From: DASRBO01 sp035653595
GTDB lineage: Bacteria > Actinomycetota > Acidimicrobiia > Acidimicrobiales > JAJPHE01
Assembly: GCA_035653595.1 (NCBI GenBank)
Contig: DASRBO010000118.1
Location: 1 to 29,745, forward strand
Reading direction: 5' to 3'
DNA: 29,745 nucleotides
The notes below the pieces were generated by a model that did not search any database, was not told the DNA's origin, and saw nothing but the letters and a program-made list of their open reading frames with translations. Position numbers and translations under genes: made by a program. Positions 20,661 to 28,123 of this stretch are shown here, piece by piece (the stretch's first letter is position 1; each line of letters begins with the position of its first letter).

Positions 20661-22060
20661 CCGCGACCCCGGTAGGTGGCCCGGCCGCCGACCGCTTCCT
20701 TGTTCAGCCGCTTGGACAGGTGCAGGCCCTCGAGGACGAACTCGGTGGCGCTGGCGACCGCCGCCGGCGTCTCGCTGCCGGCCAGCTCCATCACCGGGGC
20801 CTTCAGCACCGGCATCGACGCCAGGGCGTCCACGTAGGCCCGCGAGGTGATGTCGTCACCGGCGTGCACCACCGTGCCCTCGTCGAAGGCCAGCACCACG
20901 TCCTTGAACCGCTCCATCTTGCAGCGGTCGCGGAACACGGTCAGCACCGCCTGCTTGAGCAGCTGGTCGATGACGTGCTCGTCCCGACCCTCCTCGAGCG
21001 TCTCGATCTCCACCTTGCCCGAGGTGGAGGACACCAGGGCCTCGAGGTCGCTGACGCGCGGCACCACGTCGGGCTCGCCCGCCCGCAGGGCGCGCCGGGC
21101 GGCGTTGGCCACCAGCGTCTCGTAGTTGGCGATGGACAGGCGCACCGACACGCCGGAGCGCTGGTTGATCTTCGAGCTGGACCGGGCCAGGTGGCTGAGG
21201 GTGGCCACGACCTCCTTCATGAAGTCGGGCACCTGCACCCGCAGGCCGGTGGCCTCGAGCGGGCGGGCCTCCTGGGCGACGACGTCCATCTCCGTCTCGA
21301 CGTCCAGCGGGTAGTGGGTGCGGATCTGGGCGCCGAAGCGGTCCTTGAGCGGGGTGATGATCCGGCCCCGGTTGGTGTAGTCCTCCGGGTTGGCCGAGGC
21401 CACCAGCATCACGTCGAGCGGCAGGCGGATCTTGTAGCCCCGGATCTGGACGTCGCGCTCCTCGAGCACGTTGAGCAGGCCGACCTGGATGCGCTCGGCG
21501 AGATCGGGCAGCTCGTTGATGGAGAAGATGCCGCGGTTGGTGCGGGGCACCAGTCCGTAATGGATGGTCAGCTCGTCGGAGAGGTAGCGGCCCTCGGCCA
21601 CCCGGATGGGGTCGACCTCGCCGATGAGGTCGGCGATGGAGGTGTCCGGAGTGGCCAGCTTCTCACCGAAGCGCTGGTCGCGGTGGACCCACTCGATCGG
21701 GGTGTCCTCGCCCCGCTCGGCGATGAGGTCCCGCGAGTGGCGGGAGATGGGGTGGTAGGGGTCGTCGTTGATCTCCGAGCCGGCCACGATCGGGCTCCAT
21801 TCGTCGAGCAGGCCGGTGAGGGAGCGGATCATCCTGGTCTTGGCCTGGCCCCTCTCCCCGAGGAAGATCACGTCGTGGCCGGCCAGCAGCGCGTTCTCCA
21901 GCTGCGGGAGGACCGTCTCCTCGTAGCCGACCACCCCTTCTACTATCGGTTGTCCCGCGGCGATGCGGGCCACCGCGTTGCGTCGAACCTCTTCCTTTAC
22001 GGGAACCGACACCCATCCCGATTCCCGTAGCTGCCCCAGAGTCGCTGGTCGTGAGCTCAT
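20657..22060 (-). CDS. Magnesium-chelatase/MoxR-like AAA+ ATPase (467 aa)
   Basis: The ATP-binding loop is FLGERGQAKTR (about 67-76). The Walker B region is GIFSINELPDL (177-187), where the usual DE pair reads Asn182-Glu183. A GYKIRLPLDVMLVASANPED segment (pre-sensor and sensor) and a helical C-terminal lid domain follow. This is the ChlI/MoxR-like architecture that works with a VWA protein encoded next door. The Asn at Walker B may be normal for this subfamily but could slow hydrolysis. No cobalt or magnesium chelatase subunits H/CobN are nearby, so tetrapyrrole metal insertion is not indicated. Confidence 0.82.
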   Translation of the reverse strand: MSSRPATLGQLRESGWVSVPVKEEVRRNAVARIAAGQPIVEGVVGYEETVLPQLENALLAGHDVIFLGERGQAKTRMIRSLTGLLDEWSPIVAGSEINDDPYHPISRHSRDLIAERGEDTPIEWVHRDQRFGEKLATPDTSIADLIGEVDPIRVAEGRYLSDELTIHYGLVPRTNRGIFSINELPDLAERIQVGLLNVLEERDVQIRGYKIRLPLDVMLVASANPEDYTNRGRIITPLKDRFGAQIRTHYPLDVETEMDVVAQEARPLEATGLRVQVPDFMKEVVATLSHLARSSSKINQRSGVSVRLSIANYETLVANAARRALRAGEPDVVPRVSDLEALVSSTSGKVEIETLEEGRDEHVIDQLLKQAVLTVFRDRCKMERFKDVVLAFDEGTVVHAGDDITSRAYVDALASMPVLKAPVMELAGSETPAAVASATEFVLEGLHLSKRLNKEAVGGRATYRGRG

Positions 22061-22068
22061 ACGGGGCC

Positions 22069-22078
22069 AGCCTACGCT
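22069..22078. promoter_or_regulatory. Overlapping divergent -10 elements between the ATPase gene and its neighbour
   Basis: In AGCCTACGCT, the plus strand reads TACGCT (22073-22078), six bases before GTG 22085. The minus strand reads TAGGCT (22074-22069), eight bases before ATG 22060. The two TANNNT boxes share their TA step. Both genes would be leaderless or nearly so, and only one polymerase could bind at a time. Confidence 0.5.
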
Positions 22079-22084
22079 CGAAGC

Positions 22085-22867
22085 GTGGCCCGGCGTTCAG
22101 CGCTCCATCTGGCGGTGCTGGCCGTCGCCGTGGCCGAGCTGGCCACAGGGGCCTGGGCGGCGGTCGCCCGGGGCCACCACAGCTCCCGTCCCCTGGCCGG
22201 CCCGACCACCACCTCCACCGCCCCCCCGGCCACCGTCGCCCAGCTCGGACCCGACCAGACCAGGGTCACCGGCACCATCACCACCATGAGCGCCGTGGCC
22301 ACCGGACCGCCCCTGGGCACCCCGCTGCTGATCCAGGTGCCGGTCCGGGGTCGGGGTGGCGGCATCCTCTACAACGTGACCGTCGGGGGCAGGCAGGCCC
22401 AGATCAGCTGGAACGGTGGCGAGCCCCTGGGAATCACCGGTGGCGGCTCCCTGGTGCCGGGCAAGGCCCCGGTGGAGGTGAACGCCCAGGGGGCGACCTG
22501 GTCACTGGACGGGGCCGAGCGGTTGATCACCCCGGGCAGCTACAGCATCGGCGCCCCCGTGGCGGTCTACACCGGGGGGGCATTCGCCCAGCCCGAGGAC
22601 GGGGCCAGCTTCACCGCCGGGGCTAACACGGTCCTGGTGACCAACGGCGGGGCGACCATCGCCCGGTCGCCCATCCCCCTCCACCTGGTCGGCCCCGGCT
22701 CCCTCCAGCTCCGCGGCACCCTCACCCTCACCACCGCCAGGGGCTCCACCACCGCCTCGAGCCTGACCCTGGCCTCGGGCAACTTCGTGCTGGACGTGGG
22801 CGTGGCCGGCCCCGCCGGCCTGCCGGTCAGCGGGGTGATGCAGGGGCCCACGACCACCACCCCCTGA
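22085..22867 (+). CDS. Exported or membrane-anchored hypothetical protein (260 aa)
   Basis: GTG 22085 is the start. The N terminus has a signal or anchor (ARRSALHLAVLAVAVAELAT, residues 2-21, continuing to about 27), then a Thr/Pro/Ser linker (GPTTTSTAPPATV). The rest is a Gly/Thr/Val-rich, probably beta-sandwich body with repeated short strands, ending in a Thr-rich tail (GPTTTTP). No catalytic motif is visible. It is probably a cell-surface or secreted protein of unknown role. It is divergent from the ATPase/VWA pair and appears to share its promoter region, but no functional link is shown. Confidence 0.55.
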   Translation: MARRSALHLAVLAVAVAELATGAWAAVARGHHSSRPLAGPTTTSTAPPATVAQLGPDQTRVTGTITTMSAVATGPPLGTPLLIQVPVRGRGGGILYNVTVGGRQAQISWNGGEPLGITGGGSLVPGKAPVEVNAQGATWSLDGAERLITPGSYSIGAPVAVYTGGAFAQPEDGASFTAGANTVLVTNGGATIARSPIPLHLVGPGSLQLRGTLTLTTARGSTTASSLTLASGNFVLDVGVAGPAGLPVSGVMQGPTTTTP

Positions 22868-22874
22868 GAGCCGC

Positions 22875-23846
22875 TCAACCGCGCCGGGCGGTCCGCCGGC
22901 CCGGGGTCCGCCCGGCGCCGACCTCGTCGAGGAGGCGCAGGCCGGTGGGGGCCTCGCCGGGCCAGCCGCGGCGGCGGAGGACCGAGCGGAGGGCGGCCAG
23001 AAAGGCAGCCGCCGCCCTCGACTCGGAGCGGTCGGCCCGTCGGGCCAGGCCGATGGTGCGTTGGAGCACCGGGGGCACGAAGCGCACGGTGGCCAGCTCC
23101 GGGTGGCGGCCGGCCACGATGCTCGGGACCACCGCCGCCCCCAGGCCGGCGGCCACCAGGGCCAGCACCCCGTCCATCTCCCCGCCCTCGGTGGCGAGCG
23201 CCGGCTCGAAGCCGGCCTGGTGGCAGGCCTCCAGGGTGGACGAGCGAAGGTCGTAGCCGTCGCGGAACATGACCAGGGGCACGCCCTGCAGCTCGGACAC
23301 CGTCAGGCCCCGGCGGCCCGCCAGGCGGTGGTCGGGGGCGGCCACCACCACCAGCTCCTCGGTGGCCAGGGCGGTGGTCGACAGGCCCGGGTGGCGCTGG
23401 GGGAGGATGACCAGGCCCAGCTCGATCTCCCCGGTCACCAGCCGCTGGACCAGCAGACCGGATCCCTCCTCGAACAGGCTCAGGGTCACCCCCGGGTGGG
23501 CGGCGTGGAACTCGGCCAGGGCGGCGGGCAGCAGCACCGTCGACAGGCTGGGGGTGGCCCCGATGGACAGCCGCCCGTGCTGGAGGGAGTCCAGCTCCCG
23601 CAGCCGGGCCTCGGCGTCCTCCAGGTCGGACAGGACCCGCCGGGCGAGGGGCAGGAGGGTCTCGCCGGCCTGGGTCAGGCTGGCCCCGGAGCGGCCCCGG
23701 TCGAAGAGGGTGCTGCCGAGCTCCTCCTCCAGCTTGCGGATCTGCGAGCTCACCGACGGCTGGGCTACCTCGAGTCGCTCGGCCGCCCTGGTGAAGTGGC
23801 GCTCCTCGGCGACGGCCACGAAGTAGCGCAGCTGGTTCAGCTCCAC
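22875..23846 (-). CDS. LysR-family transcriptional regulator (323 aa)
   Basis: The protein opens MELNQLRYFVAVAEERHFTR, then AAERLEVAQPSVSSQIRKLE (winged HTH, residues about 1-60). A periplasmic-binding-protein-like effector domain follows (about 90-290), with GRLSIGATPSLSTVLLPAAL and LVAAGLGAAVVPSIVAG. GTG 23846 is the start; the longer open frame upstream runs through the sdh operon and is not real. It is divergent from the succinate dehydrogenase operon, so it may regulate it and itself. The DNA-binding domain and the ATAG-N7-CTAT site next to its start recall the OxyR/CynR-type branch. The effector is unknown. Confidence 0.88.
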   Translation of the reverse strand: MELNQLRYFVAVAEERHFTRAAERLEVAQPSVSSQIRKLEEELGSTLFDRGRSGASLTQAGETLLPLARRVLSDLEDAEARLRELDSLQHGRLSIGATPSLSTVLLPAALAEFHAAHPGVTLSLFEEGSGLLVQRLVTGEIELGLVILPQRHPGLSTTALATEELVVVAAPDHRLAGRRGLTVSELQGVPLVMFRDGYDLRSSTLEACHQAGFEPALATEGGEMDGVLALVAAGLGAAVVPSIVAGRHPELATVRFVPPVLQRTIGLARRADRSESRAAAAFLAALRSVLRRRGWPGEAPTGLRLLDEVGAGRTPGRRTARRG

Positions 23847-23850
23847 GATC

Positions 23851-23867
23851 CATAGCCTAGGGCTATG
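23851..23867. promoter_or_regulatory. LysR-type operator palindrome (ATAG-N7-CTAT) over the lysR -10 box
   Basis: CATAGCCTAGGGCTATG is an inverted repeat with 7-base arms around a 3-base centre. It contains ATAG (23852-23855), seven bases, then CTAT (23863-23866), which is the T-N11-A type LysR site, as in OxyR half-operators. On the minus strand TAGGCT (23859-23854) lies seven bases before the lysR GTG. Binding should therefore repress lysR itself, and may also affect the divergent sdh promoter 22 bases away. Confidence 0.6.
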
Positions 23868-23888
23868 ACATCGAGTGTCTACATATCT

Positions 23889-23918
23889 TTGACTTCTCGC
23901 CGAGACCGGCCGTAGGGT
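23889..23918 (+). promoter_or_regulatory. Predicted promoter of the sdh operon (TTGACT-N18-TAGGGT)
   Basis: A near-consensus -35 box TTGACT (23889-23894) and a TANNNT -10 box TAGGGT (23913-23918) are 18 bases apart. The predicted start near 23925 leaves a leader of about 48 bases containing AGGAG (23960-23964) before ATG 23973. Confidence 0.6.
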
Positions 23919-23972
23919 GCCGCGCCCGGCCCTGGGTGAGGAGGAGTGGCCCATGAACGAGGAGCGACCCTG

Positions 23973-24764
23973 ATGGCGGTGGCCGAGGCCACCGCGGCCC
24001 GCGGCGTGCGCCTGAACAACCTGAGGACCGACTACTGGTGGTTGCAGCCGGCGGTGACGGTCACAGTGTTGCTGGGCTTCGTCGTGTACTCGACGTGGTC
24101 GACCTTCACCCCGCACGGCTACTACACGTTCAACCCGGCCCTCGACCGCCACTACCTCTCGCCGTTCTACTCGCCGTGCATCACCAACCACTGCCAGGCG
24201 GCGGTCACCTGGCACCTGGTCAACTGGTGGCCGTACTCGGCGGCGATCCTGATGCTGCCGTTCCCCCTGATGTTCCGGGCGTCCTGCTACTACTACCGCA
24301 AGGCCTACTACCGGTCGTTCTGGTTCTCGCCCCCGGCCTGCGCCGTGCCCGACGCCCACCGCAGCTACTCGGGCGAGACCCGGCTGCCCCTCATCCTCAA
24401 CAACCTCCACCGCTACGCCTTCTACCTGACGATCCCGTTCCCGATCATCCTGCTGTGGGAGGCGATCAAGGCCACCCAGTTCGCCAACGGGCGGGGCCTG
24501 GCCGTGGGAACGCTGGTGCTTTTCGTCAACGCCCTGCTGCTCGGGCTCTACACCGCCTCCTGCCACTCCTGCCGGCACCTGTGCGGGGGCCACCTGAAGG
24601 CCATGTCCAAGGGGCCGCTGCGCTACTGGCTCTGGAAGCGGATCACCGTGCTCAACGAGCACCACATGGCCCTGGCCTGGGTGAGCCTGGTCTTCGTGGC
24701 CCTGACCGACGTCTACGTGCGGCTGGTCGCCACCGGTGCCTTCCACGACCCGAGGTTCTTCTGA
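23973..24764 (+). CDS. sdhC: Succinate dehydrogenase membrane anchor, Sdh1-type (five helices)
   Basis: ATG 23973 has AGGAG eight bases upstream and gives 263 residues; GTG 23946 is a weaker alternative. Five membrane helices can be seen (PAVTVTVLLGFVVYSTW; WPYSAAILMLPFPLMF; YAFYLTIPFPIILLWEAI; VGTLVLFVNALLLGLYTA; ALAWVSLVFVALTDVYV). The size and neighbours match the anchor of mycobacterial Sdh1 (Rv0249c-like), for which a membrane-embedded Rieske-type iron-sulphur cluster has been described. Here CITNHC lies in loop 1, and CHSCRHLCGGHL follows helix 4; these Cys/His residues are candidate ligands. The protein takes electrons from the SdhB subunit to quinone. Its stop overlaps the flavoprotein ATG. 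Confidence 0.8.
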   Translation: MAVAEATAARGVRLNNLRTDYWWLQPAVTVTVLLGFVVYSTWSTFTPHGYYTFNPALDRHYLSPFYSPCITNHCQAAVTWHLVNWWPYSAAILMLPFPLMFRASCYYYRKAYYRSFWFSPPACAVPDAHRSYSGETRLPLILNNLHRYAFYLTIPFPIILLWEAIKATQFANGRGLAVGTLVLFVNALLLGLYTASCHSCRHLCGGHLKAMSKGPLRYWLWKRITVLNEHHMALAWVSLVFVALTDVYVRLVATGAFHDPRFF

Positions 24765-26566
24765 TGGCCGACATCGAGTCCCACGACTACGACGTGGTGG
24801 TCGTCGGCGCCGGCGGCGCCGGTCTGCGGGCCGCCATCGAGGCCCACGCCTCCGGGGCCCGCACCGCCATCGTGTGCAAGTCCCTGCTCGGCAAGGCCCA
24901 CACGGTCATGGCCGAGGGCGGCATCGCCGCCGCCATGGGCAACGTGTGGTCCGAGGACAACTGGAAGGTCCACTTCCGCGACACCATGCGCGGCGGCAAG
25001 ATGCTCAACAACTGGCGCATGGCCCAGCTCCACGCCCAGGAGGCCCCCGACCGGGTGCTCGAGCTGGAGGCGTGGGGGGCGCTGTTCGACCGCACCAAGG
25101 AAGGCCTGATCAGCCAGCGCGACTTCGGTGGCCACCGCTACGCCCGCCTGGCCCATGTCGGCGACCGCACCGGGCTGGAGATGATCCGGACCCTCCAGCA
25201 GAGGGCGGTGAGCCTGGGCATCGACGTGTACATGGAGTGCAAGGTCCACCGCCTGCTCATGGACGGGGACCGGGTGGCCGGAGCCCTGGCCTACTGGCGG
25301 GAGTCGGGCCGCTTCATCCTCTTCCGCACCCGGGCGGTGGTGCTGGCCACCGGCGGGATCGGCAAGGCGTTCCAGGTCACGTCCAACTCATGGGAGTACA
25401 CCGGCGACGGCCACTCCCTGGCCTTCTGGTCCGGCGCCGACCTCATCGACATGGAATTCGTCCAGTTCCACCCCACCGGCATGGTCTGGCCCCCGTCGGT
25501 GCGGGGCATCCTGGTTACCGAGAGCGTCCGGGGCGACGGTGGCGTGCTGCGCAACAGCGAGGGCCGCCGCTTCATGTTCGACTACATCCCCCAGGTGTTC
25601 GCGGCGGAGACGGCCGACAGCGAGGCCGAGGCCGACCGCTGGTACGAGGACCACATCAACAACCGCCGGCCCCCCGAGCTGCTGCCCCGCGACGAGGTGG
25701 CCCGGGCGATCAACTCGGAGGTGAAGGCGGGGCGGGGCACCCCCCACGGGGGGATCTACCTCGACATCGCCTCGCGCCGGTCGGCCGACTTCATCCGCCG
25801 GCGCCTGCCCTCCATGTACCACCAGTTCAAGGAACTGGCAGACGTCGACATCACTGCCACCCCGATGGAGATCGGCCCCACCTGCCACTACGTCATGGGC
25901 GGGGTCAAGGTGGACGCCGACACCGCCGCCTCCACCGTCACCGGCCTGTTCGCCGCCGGCGAGGTGGCCGGGGGAATGCACGGCTCCAACCGGTTGGGAG
26001 GCAACTCCCTGTCCGATCTGCTGGTCTTCGGGCGCCGGGCCGGCCTCGGTGCCGCCGAGTACGCCGCCGGGCTCGGCTCCGCCCCGGCGGTGGACGACCT
26101 CGAGGTCGACCGGCTGATGAGCGAGGCCCTGGCCGCCTTCTCCAACGACGGCGGCGAGAACCCCTACGCCCTGCAGCAGGAGCTGCAGGAGACCATGCAC
26201 AACCTGGTCGGCATCATCCGGGTCAGGGCCGAGCTGGAGCAGGCCATCGAGGCGGTGGGCAAGCTCAAGGAGCGGGCCCGGCGGGTGACCGTCGAGGGCA
26301 ACCGCCAGTACAACCCGGGGTGGCACCTGGCCCTCGACCTGGAGTCCCTCCTCACCGTGTCCGAAGCCGTCGCCCGCTGCGCCCTGCTGCGGGAGGAGTC
26401 CCGCGGGGGCCACACCCGCGAGGACTTCCCACAGCCCGACGCCGAGCGGTGGGGCAAGGTCAACAACACCGTGCGCCGACGGGGCGACGAGGTCCAGATC
26501 GAGCAGGTCCCCCTTCCCCAGATGCCGGCCGAGCTGGCCGCCCTTTTCGAGGAGCCCGCCAAGTGA
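24764..26566 (+). CDS. sdhA: Succinate dehydrogenase/fumarate reductase flavoprotein subunit
   Basis: This 600-residue protein has the FAD-binding VVVGAGGAGLRAAIEAH near the N terminus, KAHTVMAEGGIAAAMGN with the histidine that normally carries covalent FAD, the substrate-site segment QFHPTGMVWP, the TESVRGDGGVLRNSEGRRF loop and GGMHGSNRLGGNSLSDLLVF near residue 410. It oxidises succinate to fumarate. The C-terminal helical domain is complete. The start shares its A with the preceding TGA, and the stop overlaps the sdhB GTG, so the complex is made from one mRNA. Confidence 0.92.
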   Translation: MADIESHDYDVVVVGAGGAGLRAAIEAHASGARTAIVCKSLLGKAHTVMAEGGIAAAMGNVWSEDNWKVHFRDTMRGGKMLNNWRMAQLHAQEAPDRVLELEAWGALFDRTKEGLISQRDFGGHRYARLAHVGDRTGLEMIRTLQQRAVSLGIDVYMECKVHRLLMDGDRVAGALAYWRESGRFILFRTRAVVLATGGIGKAFQVTSNSWEYTGDGHSLAFWSGADLIDMEFVQFHPTGMVWPPSVRGILVTESVRGDGGVLRNSEGRRFMFDYIPQVFAAETADSEAEADRWYEDHINNRRPPELLPRDEVARAINSEVKAGRGTPHGGIYLDIASRRSADFIRRRLPSMYHQFKELADVDITATPMEIGPTCHYVMGGVKVDADTAASTVTGLFAAGEVAGGMHGSNRLGGNSLSDLLVFGRRAGLGAAEYAAGLGSAPAVDDLEVDRLMSEALAAFSNDGGENPYALQQELQETMHNLVGIIRVRAELEQAIEAVGKLKERARRVTVEGNRQYNPGWHLALDLESLLTVSEAVARCALLREESRGGHTREDFPQPDAERWGKVNNTVRRRGDEVQIEQVPLPQMPAELAALFEEPAK

Positions 26567-27312
26567 GCGACCAGGTGACGATGAAGGTGTGGCGGGGAGA
26601 CGCCTCCGGGGGCGACTTCGCCGACTACGTGGTGGAGGCCCGCGAGGGCGAGGTGGTGCTCGACGTCATCCACCGGATCCAGGCCACCCAGGCCAACGAC
26701 CTGGGGGTGCGGTGGAACTGCAAGGCGGGCAAGTGCGGCTCGTGCAGCGCCGAGGTCAACGGCCACCCCCGCCTCATGTGCATGACCCGCATGAGCATCT
26801 TCCCCGCCGGCCAGCCCATAACGGTGGCGCCGATCCGGACCTTCCCGGTGATGAAGGACCTGGTCACTGACGTGTCGTTCAACTTCGAGATGGCCAAGCG
26901 GGTGCCGGCGTTCAGCCCCGGGCCCCCCGACGCCGACGGCCGCTACCGGATGCAGCAGCGCGACGTGGAGCGCAGCCAGGAGTTCCGCAAGTGCATCGAG
27001 TGCTTCCTGTGCCAGGACGTCTGCCACGTGATCCGCGACCACGAGGAGAACAAGGCCCACTTCGCCGGCCCCCGCTTCCTCATGCGCCTGGCCGAGCTCG
27101 ACATGCACCCGCTGGACACCCTCGACCGCCGGCCCCTCGCCCGCCAGGACTTCGGCCTCCTCTACTGCAACATCACCAAGTGCTGCTCAGAGGTGTGCCC
27201 CGAGCACATCCACATCACCGACAACGCCCTCATCCCCATGAAGGAGAGGGTGGTGGACCGCCAGTTCGACCCCATCACCAGGCTGGGGCGCGCCATCCGC
27301 CGCAAGCGCTAG
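26563..27312 (+). CDS. sdhB: Succinate dehydrogenase iron-sulphur subunit
   Basis: This 249-residue protein has an N-terminal ferredoxin domain with WNCKAGKCGSCSAEV and a later cysteine at RLMCMTR, binding the 2Fe-2S cluster. The C-terminal domain has CIECFLCQDVCHV and CNITKCCSEVCPEHI, binding the 4Fe-4S and 3Fe-4S clusters. It passes electrons from the flavoprotein to the membrane anchor. GTG 26563 overlaps the sdhA stop. The total length is as usual. Confidence 0.92.
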   Translation: MSDQVTMKVWRGDASGGDFADYVVEAREGEVVLDVIHRIQATQANDLGVRWNCKAGKCGSCSAEVNGHPRLMCMTRMSIFPAGQPITVAPIRTFPVMKDLVTDVSFNFEMAKRVPAFSPGPPDADGRYRMQQRDVERSQEFRKCIECFLCQDVCHVIRDHEENKAHFAGPRFLMRLAELDMHPLDTLDRRPLARQDFGLLYCNITKCCSEVCPEHIHITDNALIPMKERVVDRQFDPITRLGRAIRRKR

Positions 27313-27317
27313 CCGCC

Positions 27318-27695
27318 TTGGCCCGGTTCCTGAGCCCGGCCTGGCTGGCGGAGATGAGCGAGGCCGCCGCCGGGGCCGAGGTGCCGGACGGGGCCGAGCT
27401 CACCATCCAGCAGGTGGTGACCGACACGCCCGAGGGGGACGTGGCCTACGTCGTGCGCCTCGCCGGCGGCCGCCTGGCTCTGGAGCCGGGTCGGGACCCC
27501 GCCGCCGCCGTCACCATCACCGAGGACTGGGCCACCGCCGCCGCCCTGGCCCGGGGGGATCTGAGCCCCCAGGGCGCCTTCATGGCCGGGCGCATCCGCG
27601 TCGGGGGCGACGTCGGCGCCCTGGTGGGCGTCGGGGAGGCCCTGGGCGCTCTGACCGACCTGTTCGCTTCCGTCCGCTACGGCACCACCTTCTGA
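27318..27695 (+). CDS. SCP2-like sterol-carrier family protein (125 aa)
   Basis: The best start is TTG 27318 (MARFLSPAWLAEMSEAAAGA), five bases after sdhB, because the LSPAWLAEM opening is typical; ATG 27354 is an alternative. The body TIQQVVTDTPEGDVAYVV, then AAVTITEDWATAAALARGDL, SPQGAFMAGRIRVGGDVGAL fits the SCP2 fold, with the conserved strand-helix that binds lipid. Such proteins may carry a hydrophobic molecule. Its place directly after sdhB suggests co-transcription, but a role in respiration is not established. Confidence 0.7.
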   Translation: MARFLSPAWLAEMSEAAAGAEVPDGAELTIQQVVTDTPEGDVAYVVRLAGGRLALEPGRDPAAAVTITEDWATAAALARGDLSPQGAFMAGRIRVGGDVGALVGVGEALGALTDLFASVRYGTTF

Positions 27696-27752
27696 GGAAG
27701 ATCCCGGCCGGAATGGGCCTCCGGGGCCGGTGCGGCCGGGCCGGTCGGGCGG

Positions 27753-27784
27753 TAGATTCGGCGGTGACGCCCGCCCCAGGGTGA
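27753..27784 (+). promoter_or_regulatory. Candidate -10 box and 6-codon leader reading frame
   Basis: TAGATT (27753-27758) is followed after five bases by GTG 27764, which opens a six-codon frame (GTG ACG CCC GCC CCA GGG TGA) ending at 27784. The true gene starts at 27803. It could be a leaderless leader peptide or simply chance; the predicted transcription start is near 27764-27765 either way. Confidence 0.35.
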
Positions 27785-27802
27785 GAAGGGGGAACCAGCA
27801 GC

Positions 27803-28012
27803 GTGGCTCTTACCGAGGTGATCGACGACCACGTTCTGCGGCGGTACCGCGAGCTGCTCGACGCGGAGGATGCCGCCTTCGACGAGTTGGAACACGCCTA
27901 CGAGGACGGGGACCGGGCCCATTTCGAGACCGACCTGGCCAGCTGGCGGGCGGCGGTCGAGCGCAAGCTCTCCTACCTGCGCCGCCTGGGCCTGCTCGAG
28001 ATCACCGAGTAG
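27803..28012 (+). CDS. Small acidic helical protein (69 aa), unknown function
   Basis: GTG 27803 follows a purine-rich AGAAGGGGGAA ribosome-binding stretch at 27784-27794. The protein is nearly all helix with many Glu/Asp residues (VIDDHVLRRYRELLDAEDAA, then FDELEHAYEDGDRAHFE, then AAVERKLSYLRRLGLLEITE). A helical hairpin is likely. No family is recognised. It has its own promoter candidate and terminator-like hairpin, so it is a single-gene unit. Confidence 0.55.
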   Translation: MALTEVIDDHVLRRYRELLDAEDAAFDELEHAYEDGDRAHFETDLASWRAAVERKLSYLRRLGLLEITE

Positions 28013-28026
28013 CCAGCCACACCGAA

Positions 28027-28048
28027 CCGGCCCGGGCCTCCGGGCCGG
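28027..28048. terminator. GC-rich hairpin between convergent genes
   Basis: CCGGCCCG (28027-28034) and CGGGCCGG (28041-28048) form a perfect 8-bp stem with a 6-base loop, 15 bases after the small gene at 27803-28012 stops. There is no T-run. A second hairpin, GGCGGCC/GGCCGCC (28084-28090/28101-28107), follows nearer the malate dehydrogenase stop. Together they probably separate the two convergent transcripts. Confidence 0.5.
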
Positions 28049-28123
28049 ATGATGGGCGGTGCCGGCCGACGCTGCCACCACCGGGCGGCCGCCGGGGGAA
28101 GGCCGCCGCCCCCTGGTTGATTC

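Noticed and set aside
20657..22060. Magnesium or cobalt chelatase for chlorophyll or cobalamin synthesis
   Set aside because: Only the AAA+ and VWA components are present. No BchH/CobN-like subunit or pathway gene is nearby, so a MoxR/VWA chaperone pair is more likely.
23847..24746. Upstream extension of the LysR frame through the sdh region on the minus strand
   Set aside because: The extension is antisense to the membrane-anchor gene and lacks protein character. The LysR fold begins exactly at GTG 23846.
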